Shown here in pieces: positions 1 through 8,728 of a stretch of 64,000 bases of DNA (within the stretch, counting starts at the first letter, position 1; every line of letters begins with the position of its first letter). The DNA is from AC-32 sp963716865 (lineage in GTDB: Bacteria; Actinomycetota; Thermoleophilia; Gaiellales; Gaiellaceae), in assembly GCA_963716865.1 (NCBI GenBank), contig CAVQUF010000005.1, positions 124,001-188,000 on the forward strand. Direction: 5' to 3'. The position numbers were made by a program, and so were the translations under genes. Under the pieces are notes generated by a model. It was not told where the DNA came from. It made no database searches and saw only the letters and a list, made by a program, of their open reading frames with translations.

Positions 1-1029
1 GTGCAGTTCCGGGGCGCCGAGCCGATCTTCATCGACGTCGGCTCGTTCGAGCAGCTGCGCGGGGGCGAGCCTTGGGCGGGCTACCGACAGTTCTGCATGC
101 TCTTCCTCTACCCGCTCCTGCTGCAGGCCTGGAAGGACGTGCCGTTCCAGCCCTGGCTGCGCGGGAGCCTCGACGGGATCTCGCCGCACGAGTGCCGGAG
201 CCTCCTCTCTGCGCGCGACCGCTTCCGGCGCGGCACCTTCACGCACGTCGTCATGCACGACCGGCTGGAGCGGCGCTACGAGGCGCGCGACGACGACCTC
301 AAGGGCGAGCTCAAGTCAGCCGGCTTCCGCCCGGAGCTGATCGTCGCGAACATCAAGGGGCTCGAGCGGATGATCCGCCGCCTGCGCTGGAAGGGCGAGC
401 GCTCGGCCTGGAAGGACTACACGCTCGAGACGACCTACGAGCGCGAGGACGCCGGGCGGAAGGCGGCCTTCGTCAGGGACGCGGTTGCGAGCGAGGGCCC
501 GCGGCTCGTCTGGGACCTCGGCTGCAACGAGGGCGTCCACGCGCGCATCGCCGCCGAGAAGGCCGACTACGTGGTCGCGATGGACGCGGACAGCGTCGTC
601 GTGGACCGCCTGTACGGAGCGCTCGGGGCCGAGCGCGAGAAGCGGATCCTGCCGCTCGTCGCGAACATCGTCGACCCGCCTCCGGCGCTCGGGTGGAGGG
701 CGCGGGAGCGCCGCCCGCTGCTCGAGCGGGGGAAGCCCGACCTCACGCTCTGCCTGGCGCTCATCCACCACGTCTCGATCGCAGGCAACGTCCCGATCGC
801 CGAGTTTCTCGACTGGCTCCGCGGCGCGACCGGATCGGTCGTGATCGAGTTCGTCTCGCCCGAGGACCCGATGGCCCGCCGCCTGCTCGCGCGCAAGCGG
901 CCCGGAGACCATCCCGACTACCGGGCCGAGTGGTTCGAGCGCTGCCTCGAGGAGCGCTTCGACCTCGTGCGCTCGGAGAGCCTCGCCGACGGCGCGCGGA
1001 CGCTCTACCTTGCCCGAGCCAAGGCCTGA
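1..1029 (+). CDS. Class I SAM-dependent methyltransferase, 5' end cut by window
   Basis: The reading frame is open from the first base and encodes 342 residues. The segment VWDLGCNEGVHARIAA (about residues 169-184) is a Rossmann methyltransferase motif I, followed by an acidic residue in VVAMDAD. The N-terminal half, with GYRQFCMLFLYPLLL, resembles an extension seen in larger methyltransferases found near surface-polysaccharide genes, so the true start is probably upstream of the window. The 3' end overlaps the start of the membrane sulfatase gene by 20 bases, so the two are probably cotranscribed. The substrate cannot be told from sequence. Confidence 0.8.
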   Translation: MQFRGAEPIFIDVGSFEQLRGGEPWAGYRQFCMLFLYPLLLQAWKDVPFQPWLRGSLDGISPHECRSLLSARDRFRRGTFTHVVMHDRLERRYEARDDDLKGELKSAGFRPELIVANIKGLERMIRRLRWKGERSAWKDYTLETTYEREDAGRKAAFVRDAVASEGPRLVWDLGCNEGVHARIAAEKADYVVAMDADSVVVDRLYGALGAEREKRILPLVANIVDPPPALGWRARERRPLLERGKPDLTLCLALIHHVSIAGNVPIAEFLDWLRGATGSVVIEFVSPEDPMARRLLARKRPGDHPDYRAEWFERCLEERFDLVRSESLADGARTLYLARAKA

Positions 1030-3505
1030 GCCGAGCTTCGTCCGAACGACGCTGACGCGCGGCGCTCAGCTCGTCGTCCTCTCGGCGTTCGCGCTCGCGC
1101 AGCCGCTGCTCGACATCCTCGGGCGGAACCCGGAGTTCTTCGCGGTGCGGCGCTCCACCAGCTGGCAGATCGTCCTCTTCGCCCTGGCGCTCGTCCTCGT
1201 ACCGCCGGCCGTGCTGCTGGCCGCCGAGCTGCTCGTGGGGCTCGCCAGCCGGGCGGCGGCGGAGATCGTGCACCTCGTCTTCATCGCCGCGCTGGTCGCC
1301 GTCATCGGGCTGCACGCGTTCACGAACCGGACGGCGCTCTCGGGCGTCGGCGTGCTCGTTCTCGCCGCTGCGGTCGGCGTCCTGGGCGCCCTGCTCTACC
1401 GGCGAATCCCGGCGGTCGGTTCCTTCCTGACCGTGCTCGTGCCCGCCCCGTTCATCTTCCTCGCGCTCTTCCTGTTCGACTCCGGGGCCTCGAAGCTCGT
1501 CTTCGTCCACAACCCGACGGTGCACGAGCGGCGCGTGACCTCGACCACGCCGGTCGTCCTGGTCGTCTTCGACGAGTTCGCGCCGGTGGCGCTGATGAAC
1601 AAGGACGAGCACATCGACGCACAGCGCTACCCGAACTTCGCCGCGCTCGCGCACGACTCGACCTGGTTCCGCAGCGCGACGACGGTGCAGTGGCTGACGG
1701 AGGTCGCGGTCCCGGCGATCCTGACGGGAATCCTCCCGCCCAACACCGGGCCGAAGCCGTTACCGATCTTCGCCGACCACCCGAACAACATCTTCACGCT
1801 CCTCGGCGGGAGCTACCGCGTGCGCGCGGTCGAGTCGCTCACGCAGCTCTGCCCTGTGAAGCTCTGCAAAGAGGTGCGCGGCGCCTCGCCCTCGGCCGTG
1901 TCCGACACCACCCGGTCGCTCACGTCCGATGCGGGCATCGTCTACCTGCACCTCGTCCTGCCGGAGCCGTATGCCGAGCACATCCCGGCCATCAGCGACA
2001 GCTGGGGGAACTTCGGCAAGCACGAGGCCGTCGAGAAGTCGAACGAGGCGAGCGAGTCGGGGCCCATCCAGCCGTGCGGGAGGAACATCTGCCGGTTCAC
2101 GTCGCTCTTCGCGCGCAACGGCAGGCCGACGCTGTACGTCCTGCACTCGCTCCTGCCGCACGTGCCCTACCTGTACCTGCCGTCCGGACGGCGCTACGGG
2201 GTGCAGGCGCCGCTGCTGCGGGGGATCCAGCACAACCGCTGGTCGCAGGCGTGGCCGTCGCTCCAGGCCGACCAGCGCTACCTGCTCCAGGTCGGATACA
2301 CCGACCGCGCTCTCGGGCTGATCATGCGGCGCCTCAAGGCCAAAGGCATTTACAACAGGGCGCTCGTGATCGTCGTCGCCGACCACGGCGTCAGCAACCG
2401 CAACGGGCAGCCCCGCCGGCGGCCAACGCCCGGGAACCTCCAGGACATCGCGTTCGTGCCGCTCTTCGTGAAGCTCCCGAACCAGCACGTGGCCCGGATC
2501 GATGACGGCTTCGCCCGGACGATCGACATCGTCCCGACGATCGCCCACGTGCTCGGCGTCCACATTCCGTGGCACGTCGACGGGCATACGCTCATCGGCC
2601 GGCGGCTGCCCTCCGACGCGACCGTGCGGATCGAGCTCGGGGGCGGCAAGGCGGTGAGCGCCCCGCTGTCCGTGCTGCAGGCGCGGCGCGCCCAGGCGCT
2701 CGCCCAGCAGCTCGGGACGTTCGGGGGCACGCCGTCGTCTCTCTACCGGATCGGCCCCGACCCCGACCTGGTCGGCCGCGAGCTCTCGGAGCTCCCGGTG
2801 CGGCCGAGCGAGGGTGCAGGTGTCGAGCTCCAGGGGCAGCAACTCCTCAGCGTGGTCGACAAGCGCACCGACCTCCTCCCGACCTGGGTAGAGGGGCGCC
2901 TGACCGGGCGGCACGGGCAGAACGAGAACGTCGCGATCGCGATCAACGGGCGCATCGCGGCGATGACCCGGACCTTCGAGGGAAGCGGCGGGACGAGCTT
3001 CGCCGCAATGGTGCCCGAGGATGCCCTGCACAACGGCCGCAACGACGTGGGCGTGCTGCTGGTTCGCCGAGACGGGGGGACGCGGACACTCGAGGAGCTC
3101 CGCGGCAGCAGCACGACGACCACGCTCGTCCGGCGAGGCGGCCGCGAGCTGCTCGTGTCGTCGGACGGCACTCGTGTCCCCGTGCGGGCGGGGGCGTTGC
3201 GGGGGTTGGTGCAGCTCTTCCCGGGGCGGCTGCTCGGCTTCAGCGGCTGGGCGGCCGAGCCCGCCCTCACGCATCGGGCGGACAGCATCGCGGTGATCGC
3301 CGACGGCAAGGAGGTCTTCGCGAGCCCCACCGACCAGCTCTTGCCGCACCGGATCTTCCCCCACAAGGGGCTCTTCGGCTTCCACTTCGAGCTTCCGAAG
3401 GCGCTGCTCCCGCCCGAAGGCCCAGGCCATCGGGTGCGCATCTTCGCGATCAGAGACGGCGTCGCGACGGAGCTGCGCACCAAGGGCGCCTGGCCCTGGG
3501 GCTGA
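1010..3505 (+). CDS. Membrane-anchored sulfatase / alkaline-phosphatase superfamily protein
   Basis: A TTG start inside the preceding gene gives 831 residues. About four hydrophobic segments fill residues 15-165, followed by a sulfatase-fold domain (about 175-540) and a C-terminal domain of unknown fold. Metal-site motifs are VVFDEFAP near the start of the domain and VVADHG later. The nucleophile position is in WLTEVAVPAILTG and would be a Thr, not the Cys/Ser of the CxPxR sulfatase signature. This suggests an LTA-synthase-like or phosphoglycerol-transferase-like hydrolase or transferase acting outside the membrane on lipid or glycan substrates, not a formylglycine sulfatase. One rare TTA leucine codon lies near base 1758. 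Confidence 0.75.
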   Translation: MPEPRPEPSFVRTTLTRGAQLVVLSAFALAQPLLDILGRNPEFFAVRRSTSWQIVLFALALVLVPPAVLLAAELLVGLASRAAAEIVHLVFIAALVAVIGLHAFTNRTALSGVGVLVLAAAVGVLGALLYRRIPAVGSFLTVLVPAPFIFLALFLFDSGASKLVFVHNPTVHERRVTSTTPVVLVVFDEFAPVALMNKDEHIDAQRYPNFAALAHDSTWFRSATTVQWLTEVAVPAILTGILPPNTGPKPLPIFADHPNNIFTLLGGSYRVRAVESLTQLCPVKLCKEVRGASPSAVSDTTRSLTSDAGIVYLHLVLPEPYAEHIPAISDSWGNFGKHEAVEKSNEASESGPIQPCGRNICRFTSLFARNGRPTLYVLHSLLPHVPYLYLPSGRRYGVQAPLLRGIQHNRWSQAWPSLQADQRYLLQVGYTDRALGLIMRRLKAKGIYNRALVIVVADHGVSNRNGQPRRRPTPGNLQDIAFVPLFVKLPNQHVARIDDGFARTIDIVPTIAHVLGVHIPWHVDGHTLIGRRLPSDATVRIELGGGKAVSAPLSVLQARRAQALAQQLGTFGGTPSSLYRIGPDPDLVGRELSELPVRPSEGAGVELQGQQLLSVVDKRTDLLPTWVEGRLTGRHGQNENVAIAINGRIAAMTRTFEGSGGTSFAAMVPEDALHNGRNDVGVLLVRRDGGTRTLEELRGSSTTTTLVRRGGRELLVSSDGTRVPVRAGALRGLVQLFPGRLLGFSGWAAEPALTHRADSIAVIADGKEVFASPTDQLLPHRIFPHKGLFGFHFELPKALLPPEGPGHRVRIFAIRDGVATELRTKGAWPWG

Positions 3506-3569
3506 GGCTCGCGTTGGCGGCGTGTGAGGCCGGACGCTGAGATGCGCCCGAGGCGGACCTGGGGGGATA

Positions 3570-3594
3570 GGTCTATGGCGGTAGACCCGGGTCT
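3570..3594. terminator. Stem-loop between convergent units, possible terminator
   Basis: GGTCTA (3570-3575) can pair with TAGACC (3582-3587), and a 12-base perfect palindrome, AGACCCGGGTCT, covers 3583-3594. The site lies downstream of both the sulfatase gene (+) and the tRNA-Arg gene (-), where a bidirectional terminator would be expected. There is no T tract, so the call is weak. Otherwise the 194 bases between 3505 and 3700 show nothing recognisable. Confidence 0.3.
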
Positions 3595-3699
3595 TACCGT
3601 CGAACGCCCCGGACGCCAAGACCAAGTGTAGGAACTGGAGGCGGGCTGCCGCAGCGCCCTTCCTGAGCCGGTCGTTCGGCGTCCAGACCAGATCGTGGA

Positions 3700-3772
3700 T
3701 GCGCCTGGCAGGAATCGAACCTGCGACCTCGCGCTCCGGAGGCGCGCGCTCTATCCCCTGAGCTACAGGCGC
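3700..3772 (-). tRNA. tRNA-Arg (anticodon CCG)
   Basis: The minus strand folds into a complete cloverleaf: acceptor GCGCCTG/CAGGCGC, D stem GCTC/GAGC, anticodon stem CGCGC/GCGCG with loop CTCCGGA giving anticodon CCG (reads CGG), T arm GCAGG-TTCGATT-CCTGC, and discriminator A. The 3' CCA is not encoded. The first 10 bases of the tRNA are also the last 10 bases of the MFS transporter gene, whose TAG stop is formed by tRNA bases 8-10. Confidence 0.96.
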
Positions 3773-5070
3773 TCGGGGGCCAAGTCTAGCGGCGGGGTGA
3801 TCGGGGTCACCGTGACGGGCTCGGGCCTCGGCGTTCGCCGCACGCCCTCCGGGAGCCGGCGCTCGAGGGCCAGGCAGCCGAGGGCAGAAAACAGGCACAC
3901 CCCGGCTGCGAGCGGCCACACGGCGTACGGGTGCCACCCGAGCAGCGCGCCTCCGACCAGCGGTCCGAGGATGCCGCCGGCGCTCCAGGACATCGCGCTG
4001 AGCGCGAAGTAGCGGCCGCGTAGATGGTCAGGCGCGAGGTCCACGACAAGGGGCGCTTGCGTCGGGCCCTGTAGCGTCTCGCCGACCGCGAAGACCATCG
4101 TTGCGCCGACGAAGACGAGCGCAGCCGAGCCCGCGGTCAGCCACTCCCCGGCCGCGAGGACGATCAGCGAGGCCACCGCCCACAGGACGTTCATGAGTGC
4201 GAGCGCGGCCATCCGGCGCCTGCCCTCGAGCGCCTTGGCGACGGGAAGCTGGATCAGCACGATCAGCAGGGTGTTGCCGAGCCAGATCAGCCCGATCCAG
4301 CGCTCGCTCACGCCTGCGTAGTTCTTGGCGAAGGGCGGTAGGAGCGCGAACACCTCGTACCCGACCGCGACGAACAGGACGTTCAGCCCCAGGAGCGCGA
4401 CGAAGTTGCGGTTGCGCAGGACGGCTCTGTAGCCGCCCTCGTTTCCCTCGTCGCGGGTTTCGGATGAGTCGGGCGACGGCTCGGTGACCGTCGAGAGGAT
4501 CATTGCGAACACGAGGAACGTGGCCGCGTCGAGCAGGAACAGCACGGTGAAGCTCCCGGGGTGGGCCGTGGTCGCGATCAGGCCGCCTACGAGCGCCCCG
4601 ATCCCGATCCCGAGGTTCATGCTGACCCTCTGCAGTGCGTAGGCCGAGTGCCGTTCGTCAGGGGACGTGAGGCGTGAGAGCAGCGTCGACTGGCCGGGCC
4701 AGAAGCAGGCGGTGCCGGCGCCTTCGAGCGCCAGGAGCGAGAAGGCCTGCCACGGCTCCCGGATCAGCGGGAACAGGGCGAACGCGGCCGCCTGAAGCAG
4801 GAGGCCGAGGAGAAGCGTGTTCCGGCCGCCGATGCGGTCGACTGTCGGGCCGGCCGCGAGCCCGACGAGCAGCGCGGCGGCGCCGGCCGTCGCGAGCGCG
4901 AAGCCAGACTCCGCGAACGAGATCCCGCGGACGTTGTGGAGGTAGATGACGATGAACGGGAGGACGATCCCGCTCCCGAACGAGTTGACCACGCCGCCCG
5001 ACTGCACGAGCCAGACCGTGCGCGGGAGATGCGGATCGAGGCGCCGCAGGTACGCGGTGAAGCCGGCCAA
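3763..5070 (-). CDS. MFS transporter
   Basis: About 435 residues with twelve predicted hydrophobic segments. The loop 2-3 sequence GPTVDRIGGRNT fits MFS motif A (GxxxDRxGRR). The substrate is unknown. A TTG at 5070 is preferred because the upstream ATG at 5142 would overlap the 5' end of the divergent racemase gene (start 5090); only about 20 bases separate the two starts, so they probably share a promoter region. The position beside dgcA-dgcN suggests, but does not show, transport of an amino acid or peptide. The stop codon lies inside the tRNA-Arg gene, so transcripts must be processed into either a tRNA or an intact mRNA 3' end. Confidence 0.85.
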   Translation of the reverse strand: MAGFTAYLRRLDPHLPRTVWLVQSGGVVNSFGSGIVLPFIVIYLHNVRGISFAESGFALATAGAAALLVGLAAGPTVDRIGGRNTLLLGLLLQAAAFALFPLIREPWQAFSLLALEGAGTACFWPGQSTLLSRLTSPDERHSAYALQRVSMNLGIGIGALVGGLIATTAHPGSFTVLFLLDAATFLVFAMILSTVTEPSPDSSETRDEGNEGGYRAVLRNRNFVALLGLNVLFVAVGYEVFALLPPFAKNYAGVSERWIGLIWLGNTLLIVLIQLPVAKALEGRRRMAALALMNVLWAVASLIVLAAGEWLTAGSAALVFVGATMVFAVGETLQGPTQAPLVVDLAPDHLRGRYFALSAMSWSAGGILGPLVGGALLGWHPYAVWPLAAGVCLFSALGCLALERRLPEGVRRTPRPEPVTVTPITPPLDLAPERL

Positions 5071-5089
5071 CGGCTCTAAGGTATCGCCC

Positions 5090-6115
5090 GTGGAGCTCGA
5101 GGCCCGGGTCGCGACGCTGCGGATGGCGGAGACGTTCGTCATCTCCCGCGGCGCGGCGGACGAGGCGGAGGTCGTGTTCGTGGAGATCCGACACGACGGG
5201 CTCAGCGGCTTCGGCGAGGCGACGCCCGTCGACCGCTACGACGAGACGGCCGCTTCCGCGCTCGCGTTCCTCGAGTCGGCGGACGAGCTGCTCGGCGACG
5301 ACCCGTTCGCGCTCGAGGCGATCGAGGCTCGGCTGCGGGAGCGCCCGGGGGAGCAGGCTGCGAAGGCGGCGCTGGACGCGGCGCTCCACGACCTCTGCGG
5401 AAAGCTCGCGGGGCTTCCGGTCTGGCGCCTGCTCGGTCTTCCGCGCGAGGGGCCGCCGACCTCGTGGACGATCTGGCTCGGCGACCCCGACGACATGGCG
5501 CGGCGCGCGGAGAAGGTCCGCGGCCGCTTCGAGCGGCTGAAGCTGAAGCTCGGCGGCCGGGACGGCCTCGACGTCGAGCGGGTTCGGGCCGTGCGCGGGG
5601 TCTCCGAGGTCCCGCTCCAGGTGGACGTGAACGAGTACTGGTCGCTCGACGAGGCGCTGGAGGCGATCCCTGAGCTCGAGAGCCTCGGCGTCGAGTACTG
5701 CGAGCAGCCGCTGCCGGCCGGCGACCCGGACGGCCCCGAGCTGAAGCGGCGCTCGCCGCTCCCGATCTACGTGGACGAGGACTGCCACACGCTCGGCGAC
5801 GTGGCCGCCTGCGTGGAGCGGGCGCACGGGCTGACCGTGAAGCTCGCGAAGTCGGGCGGGATCCGCGAGGCGGTGCGGATGGCGCACGCCGCCCGCGCGC
5901 TCGGGCTAGGCCTGATGCTCGGCTGCATGAACGAGTCCGGCCTCGCGGTCTCGGCGGGCGCGCAGATCGCGAGCCTCTTCGACCACGTCGACCTGGACGG
6001 AAACCTGCTCCTGGCCGACGACCCCTGGCCCGGCGTCGAGCTCGTCGACGGCGTCCAGCTTCCTCCCGACAGCCCCGGTCTCGGTGTCACCGAAGCGGTA
6101 CCTGATCCTCGCTGA
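5090..6115 (+). CDS. dgcA: Enolase-superfamily N-acetyl-D-glutamate racemase / dipeptide epimerase
   Basis: A GTG start gives 341 residues typical of the muconate-lactonizing-enzyme subgroup. The KLKLGG strand carries the KxK catalytic lysine. Metal ligands are the Asp of QVDVNEYW, the Glu of EYCEQPLP and the Asp of YVDEDCHT, and LTVKLAKSGGI carries the second catalytic lysine. Alone it would be annotated as L-Ala-D/L-Glu epimerase. The next gene overlaps it by 32 bases and encodes a DgcN-type DUF1611 protein; DgcA and DgcN together are known to convert D-glutamate via N-acetyl-D-Glu to N-acetyl-L-Glu. That pairing favours DgcA. Epimerisation of peptidoglycan dipeptides remains the alternative. 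Confidence 0.8.
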   Translation: MELEARVATLRMAETFVISRGAADEAEVVFVEIRHDGLSGFGEATPVDRYDETAASALAFLESADELLGDDPFALEAIEARLRERPGEQAAKAALDAALHDLCGKLAGLPVWRLLGLPREGPPTSWTIWLGDPDDMARRAEKVRGRFERLKLKLGGRDGLDVERVRAVRGVSEVPLQVDVNEYWSLDEALEAIPELESLGVEYCEQPLPAGDPDGPELKRRSPLPIYVDEDCHTLGDVAACVERAHGLTVKLAKSGGIREAVRMAHAARALGLGLMLGCMNESGLAVSAGAQIASLFDHVDLDGNLLLADDPWPGVELVDGVQLPPDSPGLGVTEAVPDPR

Positions 6116-7142
6116 GGGTCGCTCCGGCGACCCGCACTACGGCAAGACCGCCCGCGGGGTGATCCGCTACGGGCCGCACCCGACCATCGCGGTCCTCGAC
6201 TCGACGCGGGCGGGGGAGACGCAGGACGGGATCCCGGTCGTGGCCACGGTTGCCGAGGCGCTCCACCTGGAGCCCACGACCGCGCTCGTCGGCGTGGCAA
6301 CGCAGGGCGGCCGCTTCCCGCCGGCCTGGCGCGAGCTGCTGAAGGCGTGCATCGAGGCGGGACTCGACGTCGAGAACGGGCTGCACGAGTTCCTCGCCGA
6401 CGACCCCGAGCTCTCGGAGCTCGCCGCTCGTCACCGCGTCGAGCTCCGTGACCTGCGCAGGCCGCCGCCCGATCTGAACGTCCCGACCGGGGAGAACCTC
6501 GAGATCCCGGCGAGGATCGCGCTCACGGTCGGCTCCGACTGCGCGATCGGCAAGAAGACGGTCGCGCTCGAGCTCGACCTCGAAGCCCGCCGCCGCGGCC
6601 TCCGCTCCGTCTTCGTCCCGACCGGCCAGACCGGGATCGCGATCGCGGGCTGGGGGATCGCGGTGGATGCAGTCGTCTCCGACTTCCTCGCCGGCGCGGC
6701 GGAGCGGCTCGTCGTCGAGGGCTACCGGCTCGGCGGCGAACTCCTGTTCGTCGAGGGCCAGGGCTCGCTCTCGCACCCCGCGTACTCGGGTGTCACGCTC
6801 GGCCTCATCCACGGCTCGGCGCCGCACGCGTTCGTGCTCTGCCACCGCGCCGGCTCGACTGAGATCGAGGGCTACCCCGGCTACCCGCTTCCGGGCCTGC
6901 CCGAGCTCGTCGAGCTGCACGAGCGGATCGCCCTGCCTCTCCGTCCGGCCCGCGTCGCCTGCCTCGCGATCAACACCGGGCATCTCGACGAAGACGAGGC
7001 CCGGAGGGCGATCGGGGAGGCGGCCGAAGAGACGGGCCTGCCCGCGGACGATCCTGTACGGTTCGGCGCCGGGGCGCTGCTCGACACGCTGCTCGAGGCG
7101 CTCGAGCCTCGCGCTCCTGTGCAGGCAGACGGCGAGCGATGA
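6084..7142 (+). CDS. dgcN: DUF1611 family protein, probable D-glutamate N-acetyltransferase DgcN
   Basis: The GTG start at 6084 gives 352 residues of the DUF1611 family: an N-terminal Rossmann-like domain (about 1-125) and a P-loop NTPase-like C-terminal domain with GSDCAIGKKT (about residue 150), which resembles Walker A. In characterised relatives (DgcN) the protein N-acetylates D-glutamate, feeding the product to DgcA. The 32-base overlap with the racemase gene indicates translational coupling and a shared pathway. The product would be cytoplasmic. The assignment rests on family and neighbour; no catalytic residues specific to acetyl transfer can be read off. Confidence 0.75.
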   Translation: MSPKRYLILAEGRSGDPHYGKTARGVIRYGPHPTIAVLDSTRAGETQDGIPVVATVAEALHLEPTTALVGVATQGGRFPPAWRELLKACIEAGLDVENGLHEFLADDPELSELAARHRVELRDLRRPPPDLNVPTGENLEIPARIALTVGSDCAIGKKTVALELDLEARRRGLRSVFVPTGQTGIAIAGWGIAVDAVVSDFLAGAAERLVVEGYRLGGELLFVEGQGSLSHPAYSGVTLGLIHGSAPHAFVLCHRAGSTEIEGYPGYPLPGLPELVELHERIALPLRPARVACLAINTGHLDEDEARRAIGEAAEETGLPADDPVRFGAGALLDTLLEALEPRAPVQADGER

Positions 7143-7207
7143 CGAAAAGCCGCCATACGACCGCCGCCGGACATGCTAGGAGTGGGTCGATCGAGCGAGG
7201 AGAGACG

Positions 7208-8728
7208 TTGACGAGGATTTCGGGGCTGATCGCCTGCGCCTGCGCTGCTCTGGCGCTGGCCGGCGGAGCCCAGGGCGGGCTGGCGATCGGGGTGAGCGAC
7301 GACGGCGGCAAGAGCAACCCGACGAGCTTCTTCAAGACGCTGAAGGACATCGGCCTGACCCAGAACCGCATCTCGATCGGCTGGGACCCCGCGAAGCCGA
7401 CGACGATCCCTGGCCAGGCCGCGATCGCCGCCGAGCTCCCACTCGCCCAGGCGGCCGGGATCAGAGTCGTGTTCCTGGTCGGACCGAAGAGCGCGAGGGA
7501 CATCAGCTCGTCGGCGTCTGCGCCCGCGGCGTTCGCCTCGTTCGTCGGCCAGGTAGCGAAGGCGTTCCCCCAGGTGAAGGACTACGTGATCGGCAACGAG
7601 CCGAACCAGCCGTACTTCTGGCTCCCGCAGTACAGCGCTGAGGGCAAGCCGCTCTCGGCGGTCGCGTACGAGCCCGTGCTCGCGCGCTCGTACGACGCGC
7701 TCAAAACGGTCAATCCGGCGATCACGGTGATCGGCGTCGGCCTCTCGCCGCGCGGCAACGACAACCCGAACGCAAAGAGCAACATCTCGCGCTCCCCGGT
7801 CCGCTTCCTCCACGACCTCGGCGCGGCCTACCGGGCCAGCGGCCGGACGAAGCCGCTGATGGACGAGCTCGCGTTCCACCCCTACCCGCTCAAGAACACG
7901 GACCCGCCCGGAGTCGGGTACGCGTGGCCGAACGCGGGGCTCACGAACCTCGACCGGATCAAGCAGGCCGTGTGGGACGCCTTCCACGGAACGGCGCAGC
8001 CGACGCTCCCCGAGACCGGCGTGTCGACGTTCACGCCGCCGCTCCGGCTGGAGCTCGACGAGATCGGCTGGCAGGTCGCGATCCAGCCGGCCCTCGCGGG
8101 CTTCTACACGGGCACCGAGACGATCCCGACGATCGACGAGACGACGCAGGCGGCCTACTACGCGAACGCGATCACGACCGCCGAATGCGACCCGACGGTC
8201 AGCTCGCTCAGCTTCTTCCTGCTCGAGGACGAGCCGCAGCTCTCGCACTGGCAGAGCGGGCTCGAGCGCGCGAACGGGTCGCATCGGCCCTCCTACACCT
8301 CGGTCAAGCAGACCATCGCGGACACGAAGGGCAACTGCCAGAGCACTCCCACGGCCTGGAACCACACCGCCAAGATCGTCTCGCCCCTCGTCTCGTGGGG
8401 CGACCTCACGCGGGTCCGGTCGCCGCGCACCACGCGCTGGAGCTTCCGCGTGGGGGCGCAGGAGGAGGCCGTCTTCCGAGCGGCGATCTTCAAGGCCGGG
8501 ACGAGCAGGCGGACGATCGCGAAGCGGCTGATCCGGGGCAGTCCGAAGGGGGCGCTGGCCGTCGTCGCAGGAAGGATCAAGGCGAAGAAACGCGTCGTCA
8601 CGTTCCCGGCGCGCCGACTCAAGCGCGGGCGGTACGTTTTCGCCATCCGGATGCAGGCGACCATGAATCCCTCGCGCGTGAGCGTCTACGTCAGCTCCGC
8701 GTTCCGCGTCGGCCCAGCTCGTAGATGA
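7208..8728 (+). CDS. Secreted glycoside-hydrolase-like (beta/alpha) barrel protein
   Basis: A TTG at 7208 with GAGGAG just upstream gives 506 residues and places the hydrophobic segment ISGLIACACAALALAGGAQG at the N-terminus as a signal peptide; an upstream ATG at 7139 would bury it. The body looks like a clan GH-A barrel: GNEPN carries a candidate acid/base Glu, and ELDEIGW a candidate nucleophile Glu. The basic C-terminal stretch from about residue 400 looks like a beta-sandwich (R/K-rich, alternating hydrophobics). It probably cleaves or binds an extracellular glycan; the substrate is unknown. It overlaps the next gene by 4 bases (ATGA). Confidence 0.72.
   Translation: MTRISGLIACACAALALAGGAQGGLAIGVSDDGGKSNPTSFFKTLKDIGLTQNRISIGWDPAKPTTIPGQAAIAAELPLAQAAGIRVVFLVGPKSARDISSSASAPAAFASFVGQVAKAFPQVKDYVIGNEPNQPYFWLPQYSAEGKPLSAVAYEPVLARSYDALKTVNPAITVIGVGLSPRGNDNPNAKSNISRSPVRFLHDLGAAYRASGRTKPLMDELAFHPYPLKNTDPPGVGYAWPNAGLTNLDRIKQAVWDAFHGTAQPTLPETGVSTFTPPLRLELDEIGWQVAIQPALAGFYTGTETIPTIDETTQAAYYANAITTAECDPTVSSLSFFLLEDEPQLSHWQSGLERANGSHRPSYTSVKQTIADTKGNCQSTPTAWNHTAKIVSPLVSWGDLTRVRSPRTTRWSFRVGAQEEAVFRAAIFKAGTSRRTIAKRLIRGSPKGALAVVAGRIKAKKRVVTFPARRLKRGRYVFAIRMQATMNPSRVSVYVSSAFRVGPARR

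Noticed and set aside
1760..3937. A 725-residue open frame on the minus strand
   Set aside because: It is the antisense shadow of the sulfatase gene and covers the tRNA; its composition (Arg, Pro, Ala, Gly-rich) is typical of GC-rich noise and no motif is present.
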